Shown here in pieces: positions 1 to 5,179 of a stretch of 10,894 bases of DNA. The stretch is from RYN-431 sp036388295 (lineage in GTDB: Bacteria; Planctomycetota; Phycisphaerae; Tepidisphaerales; Tepidisphaeraceae). The first letter of the stretch is position 1. Each line of letters begins with the position of its first letter. The position numbers and the translations under genes are program-made. Under the pieces are notes generated by a model that saw nothing but the letters and a program-made list of their open reading frames with translations, was not told the DNA's origin and ran no database searches. The stretch lies in contig DASVSC010000137.1 in NCBI GenBank assembly GCA_036388295.1, positions 1 to 10,894 on the forward strand, in the 5' to 3' direction.

Positions 1-200
1 AGGATCGGTCGGCGGCGGTGAGCCTCGAACGGATCAGTGAGGCCGACTTCGTGCCGAGCGGACTTTCGCTCCATCTCCGCCATGAGTTGCCGGGAGGCAC
101 AAAGGTCGGTGAAAGCCGTCTTACTACGGCGGCGGCCGGTCGACTCTCTCCAGCAGATGCGATATTTGCCCTTGGACTTCTGGGGCGACTCAAGCCACAT
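1..200 (-). CDS. Tyrosine recombinase (integrase), N-terminal part, runs off left edge
   Basis: An open frame of 66 codons begins at an ATG (200-198, minus strand) and continues without a stop to the window edge. The start reads MWLESPQKSKGKYRICW, followed by RESTGRRRSKTAFTD, LCASRQLMAEMERKSA and RHEVGLTDPFEAH. The pattern 'GKYRI.W....GRRRSKTAFTD...A....AEMERK..R...GLTDPFEAH' is typical of the small N-terminal DNA-arm-binding region of phage-type tyrosine integrases, before the core-binding and catalytic domains. The catalytic R-H-R-Y residues would lie beyond the window. The gene overlaps the stop of the AlpA-like gene by 11 bp, which suggests translational coupling. A GGGGG run six bases upstream is the only ribosome-binding candidate. 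Seen: the open frame and its motif spacing. Inferred: the family, because only the N-terminus is present. Confidence 0.68.
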   Translation of the reverse strand, partial: MWLESPQKSKGKYRICWRESTGRRRSKTAFTDLCASRQLMAEMERKSARHEVGLTDPFEAHRRRPI

Positions 201-414
201 CGGCGGCCCCCTTCGCGGCGGCTCTCTGCGGCGAGCTGATCCAAGCTTCTATGTCTTCTTTGAACCAGTACCGCTGTTTGCGGCCGAACTGCTTGGTGGC
301 AGCCGGGAATGTGCCCTTCGAGATCATCTCGAAGAGCGTGCTGCGGACGACGGGGATGTAATGTTTAAGGATCATGTCCACAGTCAGCAGCCTCGGGATG
401 AGGGCCTCGCTCAT
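190..414 (-). CDS. AlpA/excisionase-like helix-turn-helix protein
   Basis: A 74-aa protein with the layout of AlpA-type MerR-like DNA-binding domains. Residues 7-12 (IPRLLT) lead into a helix-turn-helix with VVRSTLFEMISKGTFP at about 22-37, then a wing (KQFGRKQRYWF, 41-51) and the closing EDIEAWI helix (53-59). The 'G-x-FP' turn and the 'W-x-x-x-D-I-E-A-W-I' end are the best diagnostic points. Members of this family act as excisionases or as transcriptional activators of integrase genes in prophages and integrative elements. Its ATG overlaps the stop of the upstream 129-aa gene (ATGA), and its own end overlaps the integrase start by 11 bp. The three genes are therefore probably one transcript. 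The alanine-rich C-terminal tail after residue 60 is not part of the fold. Confidence 0.8.
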   Translation of the reverse strand: MSEALIPRLLTVDMILKHYIPVVRSTLFEMISKGTFPAATKQFGRKQRYWFKEDIEAWISSPQRAAAKGAADVA

Positions 415-800
415 TGATTCACCGCCTTCAGATCGGTGGTAACTCGTTCGGCCATCGCGAGCACGATACGGGCGAGATTGGCGTATACAATTGTGTCGTT
501 GCGGGCGAACAAAAGCCGCTCGACAGTTTTCCAGATGGCAACGGTCGGATTTGGATAGAAGCCGACATCGCCATGACCGCCCGGCAATCGGGCGATCGTG
601 TTGACGGGGTTCATCAGCGTCCAGTCTCCCCCGCCGCCGTTTACGGTCACACGGTTCAATTCGAGCCTGAAGTCGCCACGGCCGAAGGTGAGCACGAGTG
701 GTGAACGGGGGTTCGAAACGCGGATCTTCTGGAAGTTTTCCGTACCGTCCCTGATGAGTTTGGCTACCGCTTCGAACTTCTGGACCTCCCAGGGCTTCAA
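411..800 (-). CDS. Unknown 129-aa protein of the integrase gene cluster
   Basis: I do not recognise a family. The predicted start is a TTG at 800-798 with AAAGG just upstream. The protein has an amphipathic N-terminus (KPWEVQKFEAVAKLI), a glycine run GGGGDW near residues 55-60, and a helical C-terminus rich in Leu/Ala (TVERLLFARNDTIVYANLA). There is no signal peptide or membrane segment. The stop overlaps the ATG of the AlpA-like gene by four bases, so it probably belongs to the same operon. One oddity: the reading frame continues upstream of the TTG with protein-like sequence (DNDLNATLVGKGL) back to a TAA at 852-854, but contains no ATG, GTG or other TTG. The true start may have been lost, or the gene may be truncated at its 5' end. 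Confidence 0.6.
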   Translation of the reverse strand: MKPWEVQKFEAVAKLIRDGTENFQKIRVSNPRSPLVLTFGRGDFRLELNRVTVNGGGGDWTLMNPVNTIARLPGGHGDVGFYPNPTVAIWKTVERLLFARNDTIVYANLARIVLAMAERVTTDLKAVNQ

Positions 801-865
801 GAGACCTTTGCCAACAAGGGTGGCATTGAGGTCGTTATCGACCGCGCGGCCTTAAGAAGGAGACG

Positions 866-901
866 ATGATGCGCGACGTGTCGAAGGCTCTGTTGGCTTA
901 G
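866..901 (+). other. Isolated strong ribosome-binding site with an 11-codon ORF
   Basis: The plus strand carries AAGAAGGAG followed, after a three-base gap, by two consecutive ATG codons. The frame reads MMRDVSKALLA and stops at TAG. This could be the preserved 5' end of a truncated gene, a leader peptide, or coincidence. No recognisable gene follows in any frame. Confidence 0.2.
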
Positions 902-976
902 AGCCCCCTATGAACAGCCCGAAGTGGCGATTGGCGTTCCCGAGGATGCTGAGTGATACATTTTCAAAAGCACTAA

Positions 977-997
977 GTTCCGGTTTGCTTACGGAAC
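977..997. repeat. Small inverted repeat
   Basis: GTTCCG (977-982) and CGGAAC (992-997) form a 6-bp stem around a 9-base spacer. There is no following T-run, so it is not a convincing terminator. It is listed as structure in the gene-poor stretch 902-1187. Confidence 0.25.
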
Positions 998-1045
998 CCT
1001 GATACACCGCGTGAAGCCTTGCAGCCCGCTCATCATCCTGTACGC

Positions 1046-1092
1046 AAAAATGACTCCGCCGGGCCGCACTCGCAAGTGCAACCAGATCGGCC
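1046..1092. repeat. Palindromic repeat, copy 1 (degenerate)
   Basis: Three blocks, AAAAATGAC (1046-1054), CACTCGCAAGTG (1067-1078) and GATCGG (1085-1090), recur at identical spacing in copy 2, exactly 96 bp downstream. The core forms a hairpin GCACT-CGCA-AGTGC (1066-1079), and GGCC 1062-1065 can pair with GGCC 1089-1092. The outer right arm, TGAC's partner, is missing, so this copy looks decayed. It may belong to a REP-like or small non-autonomous palindromic family. Confidence 0.6.
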
Positions 1093-1141
1093 AGCACGCT
1101 CAATAGCCGGCCTCCGCACGGTCCGGACAATGTGCCGCCGT

Positions 1142-1193
1142 AAAAATGACGCGACCCAGGCACACTCGCAAGTGTGGTCGGATCGCGTCATTT
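1142..1193. repeat. Palindromic repeat, copy 2 (intact), possible minus-strand terminator
   Basis: Outer arms AAATGACGCGA (1144-1154) and TCGCGTCATTT (1183-1193) are perfect 11-bp inverted repeats. Inside them CACACT-CGCA-AGTGTG (1161-1176) forms a second perfect 6-bp stem. Read on the minus strand, the hairpin ends in TCATTTTTA, a T-run suited to Rho-independent termination. It sits directly on the stop codon of the small minus-strand ORF ending at 1188. It could be a mobile palindromic repeat, a terminator, or both. Confidence 0.65.
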
Positions 1194-1301
1194 CGTGGCT
1201 GCAGCACAGCGGCGGAAGATTGCGTTGCGGGCCGCGGCCGGGAGGTCGTCCCACTGAGCGATAAGCCGCCGCAAGCCTGCCCCATTGGGGCCCCACAGCA
1301 C
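1188..1301 (-). pseudogene. Short companion-type ORF next to the integrase remnant
   Basis: The frame is open from 1436 to a TGA at 1188, but only the part after a GTG at 1301 looks like protein: MLWGPNGAGLRRLIAQW, then DDLPAAARNAIFRRCAAAT. The pattern 'L..LI..W..LP.AAR.AI' recalls a small helical protein often found after integrase genes in planctomycete genomes; this association is from memory and needs checking. It lies 32 bp downstream of the integrase-like tail on the same strand. The upstream part of the frame is out of phase with that tail, which suggests a decayed 5' end. It could instead be a real 37-aa gene with a GTG start. The stop codon lies within the arm of the palindromic repeat. 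Confidence 0.35.
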
Positions 1302-1333
1302 TGACAGATTGGTCAGAAACCACTGCAATTTCT

Positions 1334-1519
1334 CTATAATGTGATCGGTTCGACTCCCATCACCCGCTTTTCTGAAGCCGCCAGTAACTGGCCAAGAAAC
1401 TGCAAGTTCTCCGGGGAAGACAGCAGATTTTCCCATTCCTGACTCCCCTTATCCGTCCGCTTTAGTCCGGCTGAATCCGCCTCAGTGGCCGCGGTTGCCC
1501 CATCTTCGGCGTTACGAAA
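1334..1519 (-). pseudogene. Integrase-like 3' tail (gene remnant without its 5' part)
   Basis: One minus-strand frame reads 61 codons between an in-frame TAA (1520-1522) and a TAG (1334-1336), with no plausible start. It contains NAEDGATAATEADSAG, QEWENLLSSPENLQFLGQLL and AASEKRVMGVEPITL. The composition (acidic linker, then amphipathic helices) is protein-like. The ending MGVEPIT is what results when a gene is read antisense through a tRNA T-arm, and is familiar at the C-terminus of integrases whose genes overlap their tRNA attachment site. The catalytic core is absent, with only about 80 bp left before the next gene, so this is a scar. It could alternatively be another gene that ends in a tRNA. 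The assignment to an integrase is inference. Confidence 0.45.
1344..1368 (+). other. tRNA-Gly-like 3' end fragment (candidate attachment site)
   Basis: On the plus strand, ATCGG-TTCGACT-CCCAT has the 5+7+5 layout of a tRNA T-arm with four of five stem pairs and the invariant TTCGA loop. It is followed by a seven-base acceptor strand CACCCGC and a T at the discriminator position, as in bacterial tRNA-Gly (5' partner GCGGGTG). No D-arm, anticodon arm or 5' acceptor strand is present upstream, so this is a 25-base fragment, not a gene. Integrative elements commonly duplicate tRNA 3' ends as attL/attR. Confidence 0.45.
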
Positions 1520-1599
1520 TTACAGCGCAACCGCCGGACGTCTCGGATTGAATTCCAGTCGTTAGAACCCGTGGATGCGGTCAGGTAACATGGCAGGTA

Positions 1600-2556
1600 A
1601 TGCCAAAGCAACTCCTGATCGCCGCCGGACTACTTCTGTTGATTCACGCAGACGCCCTCTGCCAGACCCGGCCGGCCACCCGTGCGCCTCGGCCCGACCC
1701 AACGGGTTGGGCTTCGACTCAGCCGGCCGGTCCTGTTGCACCGGGTGCGAAGCTTGAGAAGTTGGCCGATGGATTCTCGTTCACTGAAGGACCGACGTCC
1801 GACGTGGCCGGCAACATCTTCTTCGTCGACCAGCCGAACGACCGCATCATGAAGTGGAGCACCGACGGCCAGCTTTCCACGTTCATGCAGCCAAGCGGTC
1901 GCGCGAATGGGATGAGCTTCGATGCCCAAGGCCAACTCATCGCGTGTGCCGATGAGATGAGCGAGCTGTGGTCGATTACGCCGGACAAGCAGGCGACGGT
2001 CTTGCTCAAGGATTATCAGGGCAAGCTCCTGAACGGCCCGAACGACGTCTGGATCCGCCCGGACGGCGGCATGTACCTGACCGACCCATTCTACAAGCGC
2101 GACTGGTGGCAGAAGCGGGGACAACTCCAACAGCAGAACACACAAGGCGTCTACTTTTTGTCAGCCGATCGCAAGACGCTCACCCGCGTGATCGATGACT
2201 TCCAGCAACCTAATGGGATCATCGGCACGCCCGATGGCCGCGTGCTGTACGTCGCCGACATCCGCGCCGGGAAGACGTTTGCCTACACGGTCCAGTCGGA
2301 TGGCACTTTGGCCGACAAAAAGCTGTTCACCCAGTTCGGTTCAGACGGCATGACCGTCGACAGTGACGGCAACGTCTACACCACCGGCCGGGGCGCACTG
2401 CAGATTCACGACAAGACGGGAAAGCTGATCGACCAGATCCCCGTGAACGCCGCGAACTGCTGCTTCGGCGGTGCGGACGGGCGTCTACTGTTCATCACCG
2501 CGCAGGACGCCATCTACGGCTTGCGCATGAACACCCACCGGGTGGGCCCTCAATAG
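1600..2556 (+). CDS. Exported SMP-30/gluconolactonase-family protein
   Basis: A 318-aa protein of the SMP-30/gluconolactonase/LRE-like six-bladed propeller family, whose members use a divalent metal to hydrolyse sugar lactones. An N-terminal signal (PKQLLIAAGLLLLIHA, residues 2-17) precedes a Pro/Ala-rich linker to about 50, so the enzyme is probably periplasmic. Expected metal or active-site positions are present: E63 in FTEGP, N148 in NGPNDV, N205 in QPNG, and D249 in GSDGMTVDSDGNVY. Further family marks are YLTDPFY (159-165) and VLYVAD (215-220). The residue before C21 is Leu, so a lipoprotein is unlikely. The ribosome-binding site is weak (GGCAGGTA just before the ATG). The PhyH gene follows on the same strand with only a short gap, and the two may be cotranscribed. 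The true substrate is unknown; the family also includes other lactonases. Confidence 0.93.
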   Translation: MPKQLLIAAGLLLLIHADALCQTRPATRAPRPDPTGWASTQPAGPVAPGAKLEKLADGFSFTEGPTSDVAGNIFFVDQPNDRIMKWSTDGQLSTFMQPSGRANGMSFDAQGQLIACADEMSELWSITPDKQATVLLKDYQGKLLNGPNDVWIRPDGGMYLTDPFYKRDWWQKRGQLQQQNTQGVYFLSADRKTLTRVIDDFQQPNGIIGTPDGRVLYVADIRAGKTFAYTVQSDGTLADKKLFTQFGSDGMTVDSDGNVYTTGRGALQIHDKTGKLIDQIPVNAANCCFGGADGRLLFITAQDAIYGLRMNTHRVGPQ

Positions 2557-2658
2557 CAACCCTGCAACCAATGACCCGGCAGCAGGATCGTGCAGGTCGA
2601 CATACGCTGCTTGCACGTTGATGCGGATGGCGATCTTCGACGCAAATGGGAGTGGATT

Positions 2659-3378
2659 GTGTGGGATGACTTACGAACCGATTTCAAAACGCACGGCGTC
2701 TTCGCGCTCGATTCATATCTAGACCAGCCGACGGTGCGGGCGCTTTCCGACGCATTCAAGGAGCCGGCGCCGGTATCCGACTCCGGCAATCAGACAGCCA
2801 CGCTCGTCAAGCGCGGTGTGATCTTCGCGCGGCGCAATTTGCTAACTTATCCGGTGGTCCGCCAGTTCATCGCCAGCGACGCCGTGCAAGCGATGGTCGA
2901 CGCGCTCGCACCAGGTCACGTCGCCGTTCGCGGCATCCTGTTCGATAAAACGGGCGAGGCGAATTGGACCGTATCATGGCACCAGGACCGCTCGATCGCC
3001 GTCCTAGCGCGTCACGACACGCCCGGCTTCGGCCCCTGGTCTACCAAGGCCGGCGTTGTGCACGTTCAGCCGCCCGTTGACCTGCTGCGGTTGATGTTCA
3101 CGCTACGCTTCAGCCTCGACACCTGCGGCCCGGACAACGGTCCCTTACGCGCCATCCCAGGCACGCACCAAACGCTGCTCAGTGCAGGCGAGATAGATGT
3201 AGCCGTTAGCCAATCGTCCCAAACGACCTGCACGACCGACGCCGGCGGCGTGGTGGTCATGCGGCCATTGCTCCTGCACGCGTCGTCGCCCGCCCGACAC
3301 GCCAGTCGTCGGCGGGTGCTGCACCTGGAGTTCGGTCCACCGCAATTGCCGGGACATCTCAATTGGGCCATGGCCTGA
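2659..3378 (+). CDS. Phytanoyl-CoA dioxygenase (PhyH) family oxygenase
   Basis: A 239-aa Fe(II)/2-oxoglutarate-dependent oxygenase of the PhyH superfamily, which hydroxylates small molecules in the cytoplasm. Counting from the chosen start, the iron ligands are H108 and D110 (SWHQD) and distal H207 (LLLHASSPA). R217 or R218 (ASRRRV), ten or eleven residues after H207, would bind 2-oxoglutarate. Other family marks are RGILFDKT (91-98), GFGPW (123-127) and CGPDNGPLRAIPGTH (156-170). I chose the GTG at 2659 because GGGAG lies six bases upstream and homologue-like sequence begins at about LRTDFKTHG. The frame is open from a GTG at 2590, which would add 23 residues with a poorer ribosome-binding site. 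It is followed after 12 bases by a kinase pseudogene and preceded by the SMP-30 gene. The substrate cannot be read from the sequence. Confidence 0.9.
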   Translation: MWDDLRTDFKTHGVFALDSYLDQPTVRALSDAFKEPAPVSDSGNQTATLVKRGVIFARRNLLTYPVVRQFIASDAVQAMVDALAPGHVAVRGILFDKTGEANWTVSWHQDRSIAVLARHDTPGFGPWSTKAGVVHVQPPVDLLRLMFTLRFSLDTCGPDNGPLRAIPGTHQTLLSAGEIDVAVSQSSQTTCTTDAGGVVVMRPLLLHASSPARHASRRRVLHLEFGPPQLPGHLNWAMA

Positions 3379-3390
3379 AAGGAAGCGGCC

Positions 3391-3593
3391 GTGCATTTGA
3401 TCGTCTTTGCTGGCCCACAAGGCAGTGGCAAATCCACATATTGCTATAAACATTTCGCTGAAACGCACATCCCGCTGAACATGGACATGCTGCGCACTGG
3501 CACTCAAGAGCGAGGCTGTTGATCTGAGGCCCTGTGGAGCACGCGATGTCGCTCGGCCATCCGTTGTCGCTCCGAAGAAGCAATCCGCCCTAA
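3391..3593 (+). pseudogene. P-loop kinase gene, decayed (zeta-like / AAA-type small kinase)
   Basis: A GTG at 3391, preceded by AAAGGAAG, opens a frame reading VHLIVFAGPQGSGKSTYCYK and then LNMDMLRTGTQER before a TGA at 3520-3522, 43 residues in all. GPQGSGKST (residues 8-16) is a complete Walker A motif. The D-x-L-R-T region is the next block expected in small P-loop kinases of this type. After the stop, homologous-looking sequence continues in another frame (3537-3590: EHAMSLGHPL, then SNPP), ending at TAA 3591-3593. In intact relatives a 'GHPLVVDNTNPT'-like stretch follows at this distance. That points to at least one frameshift near 3511-3520, an in-frame stop, and loss of the C-terminal half. 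It lies 12 bp after the PhyH gene and was probably the last gene of that operon. Alternatively the 43-aa peptide is made as such, which seems unlikely. Confidence 0.68.
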
Positions 3594-3601
3594 GTGGCGG
3601 A
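3584..3601. terminator. Weak hairpin between convergent genes
   Basis: TCCGCC (3584-3589) and GGCGGA (3596-3601) form a perfect 6-bp stem with a 6-base loop. It lies between the end of the kinase pseudogene and the stop of the convergent SDR gene at 3612. Neither strand has a good T-run, so a terminator role is only a possibility. Confidence 0.3.
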
Positions 3602-3611
3602 CGGCGAAACT

Positions 3612-4373
3612 TCAAATTGACATGCCGCCGTCGACGCACAGCGTTTGGCCGGTGATGTAGGAACCGGCCTGGCTGCAGAGCAGCAGGCAGAGGCCGGCGC
3701 AATCTTCGGGTTGGCCGAGGCGGCGGAGCGGTAGGAACTTGCTGCGCTCCTGCTTGGTGGCTTCGTCTTTCAGGTCGGTTCGGTTGCGGTACGTGTCGAA
3801 CCAGCCGGGGGCGATGCAGTTGATCGTGATGCCGTCTTTGCCGTAGCGCTTGGCGAGACCGGCCGTCAGGTTGGCAATGGCGGCGCGGCTGGCGGCGTAC
3901 GGGGCCATGCTGGCGTTGCCGCGCAGGCCTTGAATGGAGCCGAGGTTAATCACGCGCCCCCATCCCCGCTCGGCCATCGTTGGCAGCAGGCGTTGGCACA
4001 GACGCGTGGGGGCGACGAAGTTCGCCTCCATCTCCTGGCGCATGCGCTCGGCGGTGAACTCTGTGAACGTGCCGAACGATTGAATCGATCCGTTGTTGAC
4101 CAGAATGTCGACGCCGCCCAGCGCTGCCACGGCTTCGTCGGCTAACCGGTCGGGCAGGGCTGGATCGCTCAGGTCGCCCCCGAACGCGAAGGCTTGGCCG
4201 CCCGCGGATTTGATCGCGTCAGCTTCGCGGCGGGCGACGTCCAGGTCGATGTCCTGAATCGCCACCGCCGCCCCGCCCGCGGCCAATGCTCTCGCCATCG
4301 CCAAGCCGATGCCGCGCCCCGCGCCGGTGAACAATGCGCGGCGTCCGCTGACAGTAAAATCAGGCATCTGCAT
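3612..4373 (-). CDS. Short-chain dehydrogenase/reductase with altered active site (YxxxR)
   Basis: A 253-aa classical-length SDR, an NAD(P)-dependent oxidoreductase with a Rossmann fold. Cofactor motif TGAGRGIG is at 16-23 and D41 ends the second strand region (IQDIDLD), favouring NAD. The active-site serine is S146 (INLGSIQG) and the tyrosine Y159. The usual YxxxK is here Y-A-A-S-R: the codon for residue 163 is CGC (Arg). The NNAG motif is also changed, to N-N-G-S (93-96). The C-terminus TGQTLCVDGGMS is typical of the family. The start at ATG 4373 fits homologue length; the frame is open further upstream to 4538, but that part would overlap the next SDR gene. The ribosome-binding site is weak. 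It lies 95 bp downstream of the second SDR on the same strand and may be the last gene of that operon. Function is open: a functional variant or a reduced enzyme. Confidence 0.93.
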   Translation of the reverse strand: MQMPDFTVSGRRALFTGAGRGIGLAMARALAAGGAAVAIQDIDLDVARREADAIKSAGGQAFAFGGDLSDPALPDRLADEAVAALGGVDILVNNGSIQSFGTFTEFTAERMRQEMEANFVAPTRLCQRLLPTMAERGWGRVINLGSIQGLRGNASMAPYAASRAAIANLTAGLAKRYGKDGITINCIAPGWFDTYRNRTDLKDEATKQERSKFLPLRRLGQPEDCAGLCLLLCSQAGSYITGQTLCVDGGMSI

Positions 4374-4468
4374 GAACGGGATGGTAGCCGACGCCGAAAG
4401 GTTGGGTAGTCCCGCTAATCGTCCCGTTGGCCGAACGCGCTGACGCGGCAGGATGTGATCGCGTCGTG

Positions 4469-5179
4469 CTAGCGCGGGCGCACGACCAGTTGCTCCACCA
4501 CCGCCCGCGGCGGCAGCGTGATCGCCAGCAGCACGCACGCGGCGACGTCGTCGGCCTGCAGCATCTGCAGCCGTTTTTCCTGTGGCGGCGGTGACGGCCG
4601 CTTGTCGAGCAGCGGCGTGTTGATCTCGCCGGGAAAGATGCCGCAGGCACGGACGCCGTCGGCGCGGTGCTCTGCGTTGATCGACTGCGTCAACCCCGCC
4701 AGCCCGAACTTCGAAGCGACGTACGCCGCGCCCGCGGTGGCGTTGGCGGCAAGGCCGGCGTCGGAGATGACGTTCACGATCGTTCCGCGTCCCATCCGCC
4801 GCATGGCCGGCAGGAATGCGTGCACGCAGAGGAACGCGCCCGTCAAATTGATGTCAACGATCTGCTGCCAATCGGCCGGTGAAAGCACGGTCAGTTGCCG
4901 GCTCGCCACATTCGTGCCGGCACAGTTCACGAGCGCGGTTGCTTCGCCGAACTCAGACGTAACACGCTCAGCCATAGCGGCAACGTCTGCGGGGCGGCTG
5001 ATGTCGCACGGGCAGGCAAGAAACTGCTCCGCCGGTTGTGAACTGGTTCGAATGGTGTCGAGCAGCGCCTGCTCCGTCCGCCCCACCACGGCCACGCGCC
5101 AACCGATCGCCGCGAGCCCATGCGCCACGGCCCGGCCCACACCACTCCCGCCGCCGGTGACGACTGCAATCTCACTCAC
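4469..5179 (-). CDS. Short-chain dehydrogenase/reductase
   Basis: A 236-aa classical SDR with all key positions intact. TGGGSGVG (8-15) binds the cofactor, and R34 after the second strand (VVGR) favours NADP. NCAG is at 85-88, S139 in NVISDAG, Y153 and K157 in YVASK, and PGEINTPLL at 183-191. The C-terminal ADDVAACVLLAITLPPRA resembles the clavaldehyde dehydrogenase/YdfG-like subgroup. The start is a GTG at 5179 that overlaps the stop of the Gfo/Idh gene (GTGA). A strong GGAGGTG lies just upstream inside that gene's 3' end, so translation is both coupled and well initiated. Substrate is unknown; with the Gfo/Idh enzyme upstream, a sugar, polyol or related hydroxy compound is the natural guess. 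Confidence 0.95.
   Translation of the reverse strand: MSEIAVVTGGGSGVGRAVAHGLAAIGWRVAVVGRTEQALLDTIRTSSQPAEQFLACPCDISRPADVAAMAERVTSEFGEATALVNCAGTNVASRQLTVLSPADWQQIVDINLTGAFLCVHAFLPAMRRMGRGTIVNVISDAGLAANATAGAAYVASKFGLAGLTQSINAEHRADGVRACGIFPGEINTPLLDKRPSPPPQEKRLQMLQADDVAACVLLAITLPPRAVVEQLVVRPR

Noticed and set aside
852..1163. 103-aa minus-strand frame across the palindromic repeats
   Set aside because: It passes through both the repeat region and unrelated sequence, has no good ribosome-binding site and no recognisable pattern. It is treated as chance.
1046..1193. CRISPR array
   Set aside because: There are only two copies with diverged bases between the conserved blocks, and no cas genes.
1298..1368. 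Complete tRNA gene on the plus strand
   Set aside because: Only the T-arm and 3' acceptor strand are present. No 5' GCGGGTG, D-arm or anticodon stem can be placed upstream, and no CCA follows.
1630..2145. 171-aa open frame opposite the SMP-30 gene
   Set aside because: Shadow of the lactonase-like gene; no motifs.
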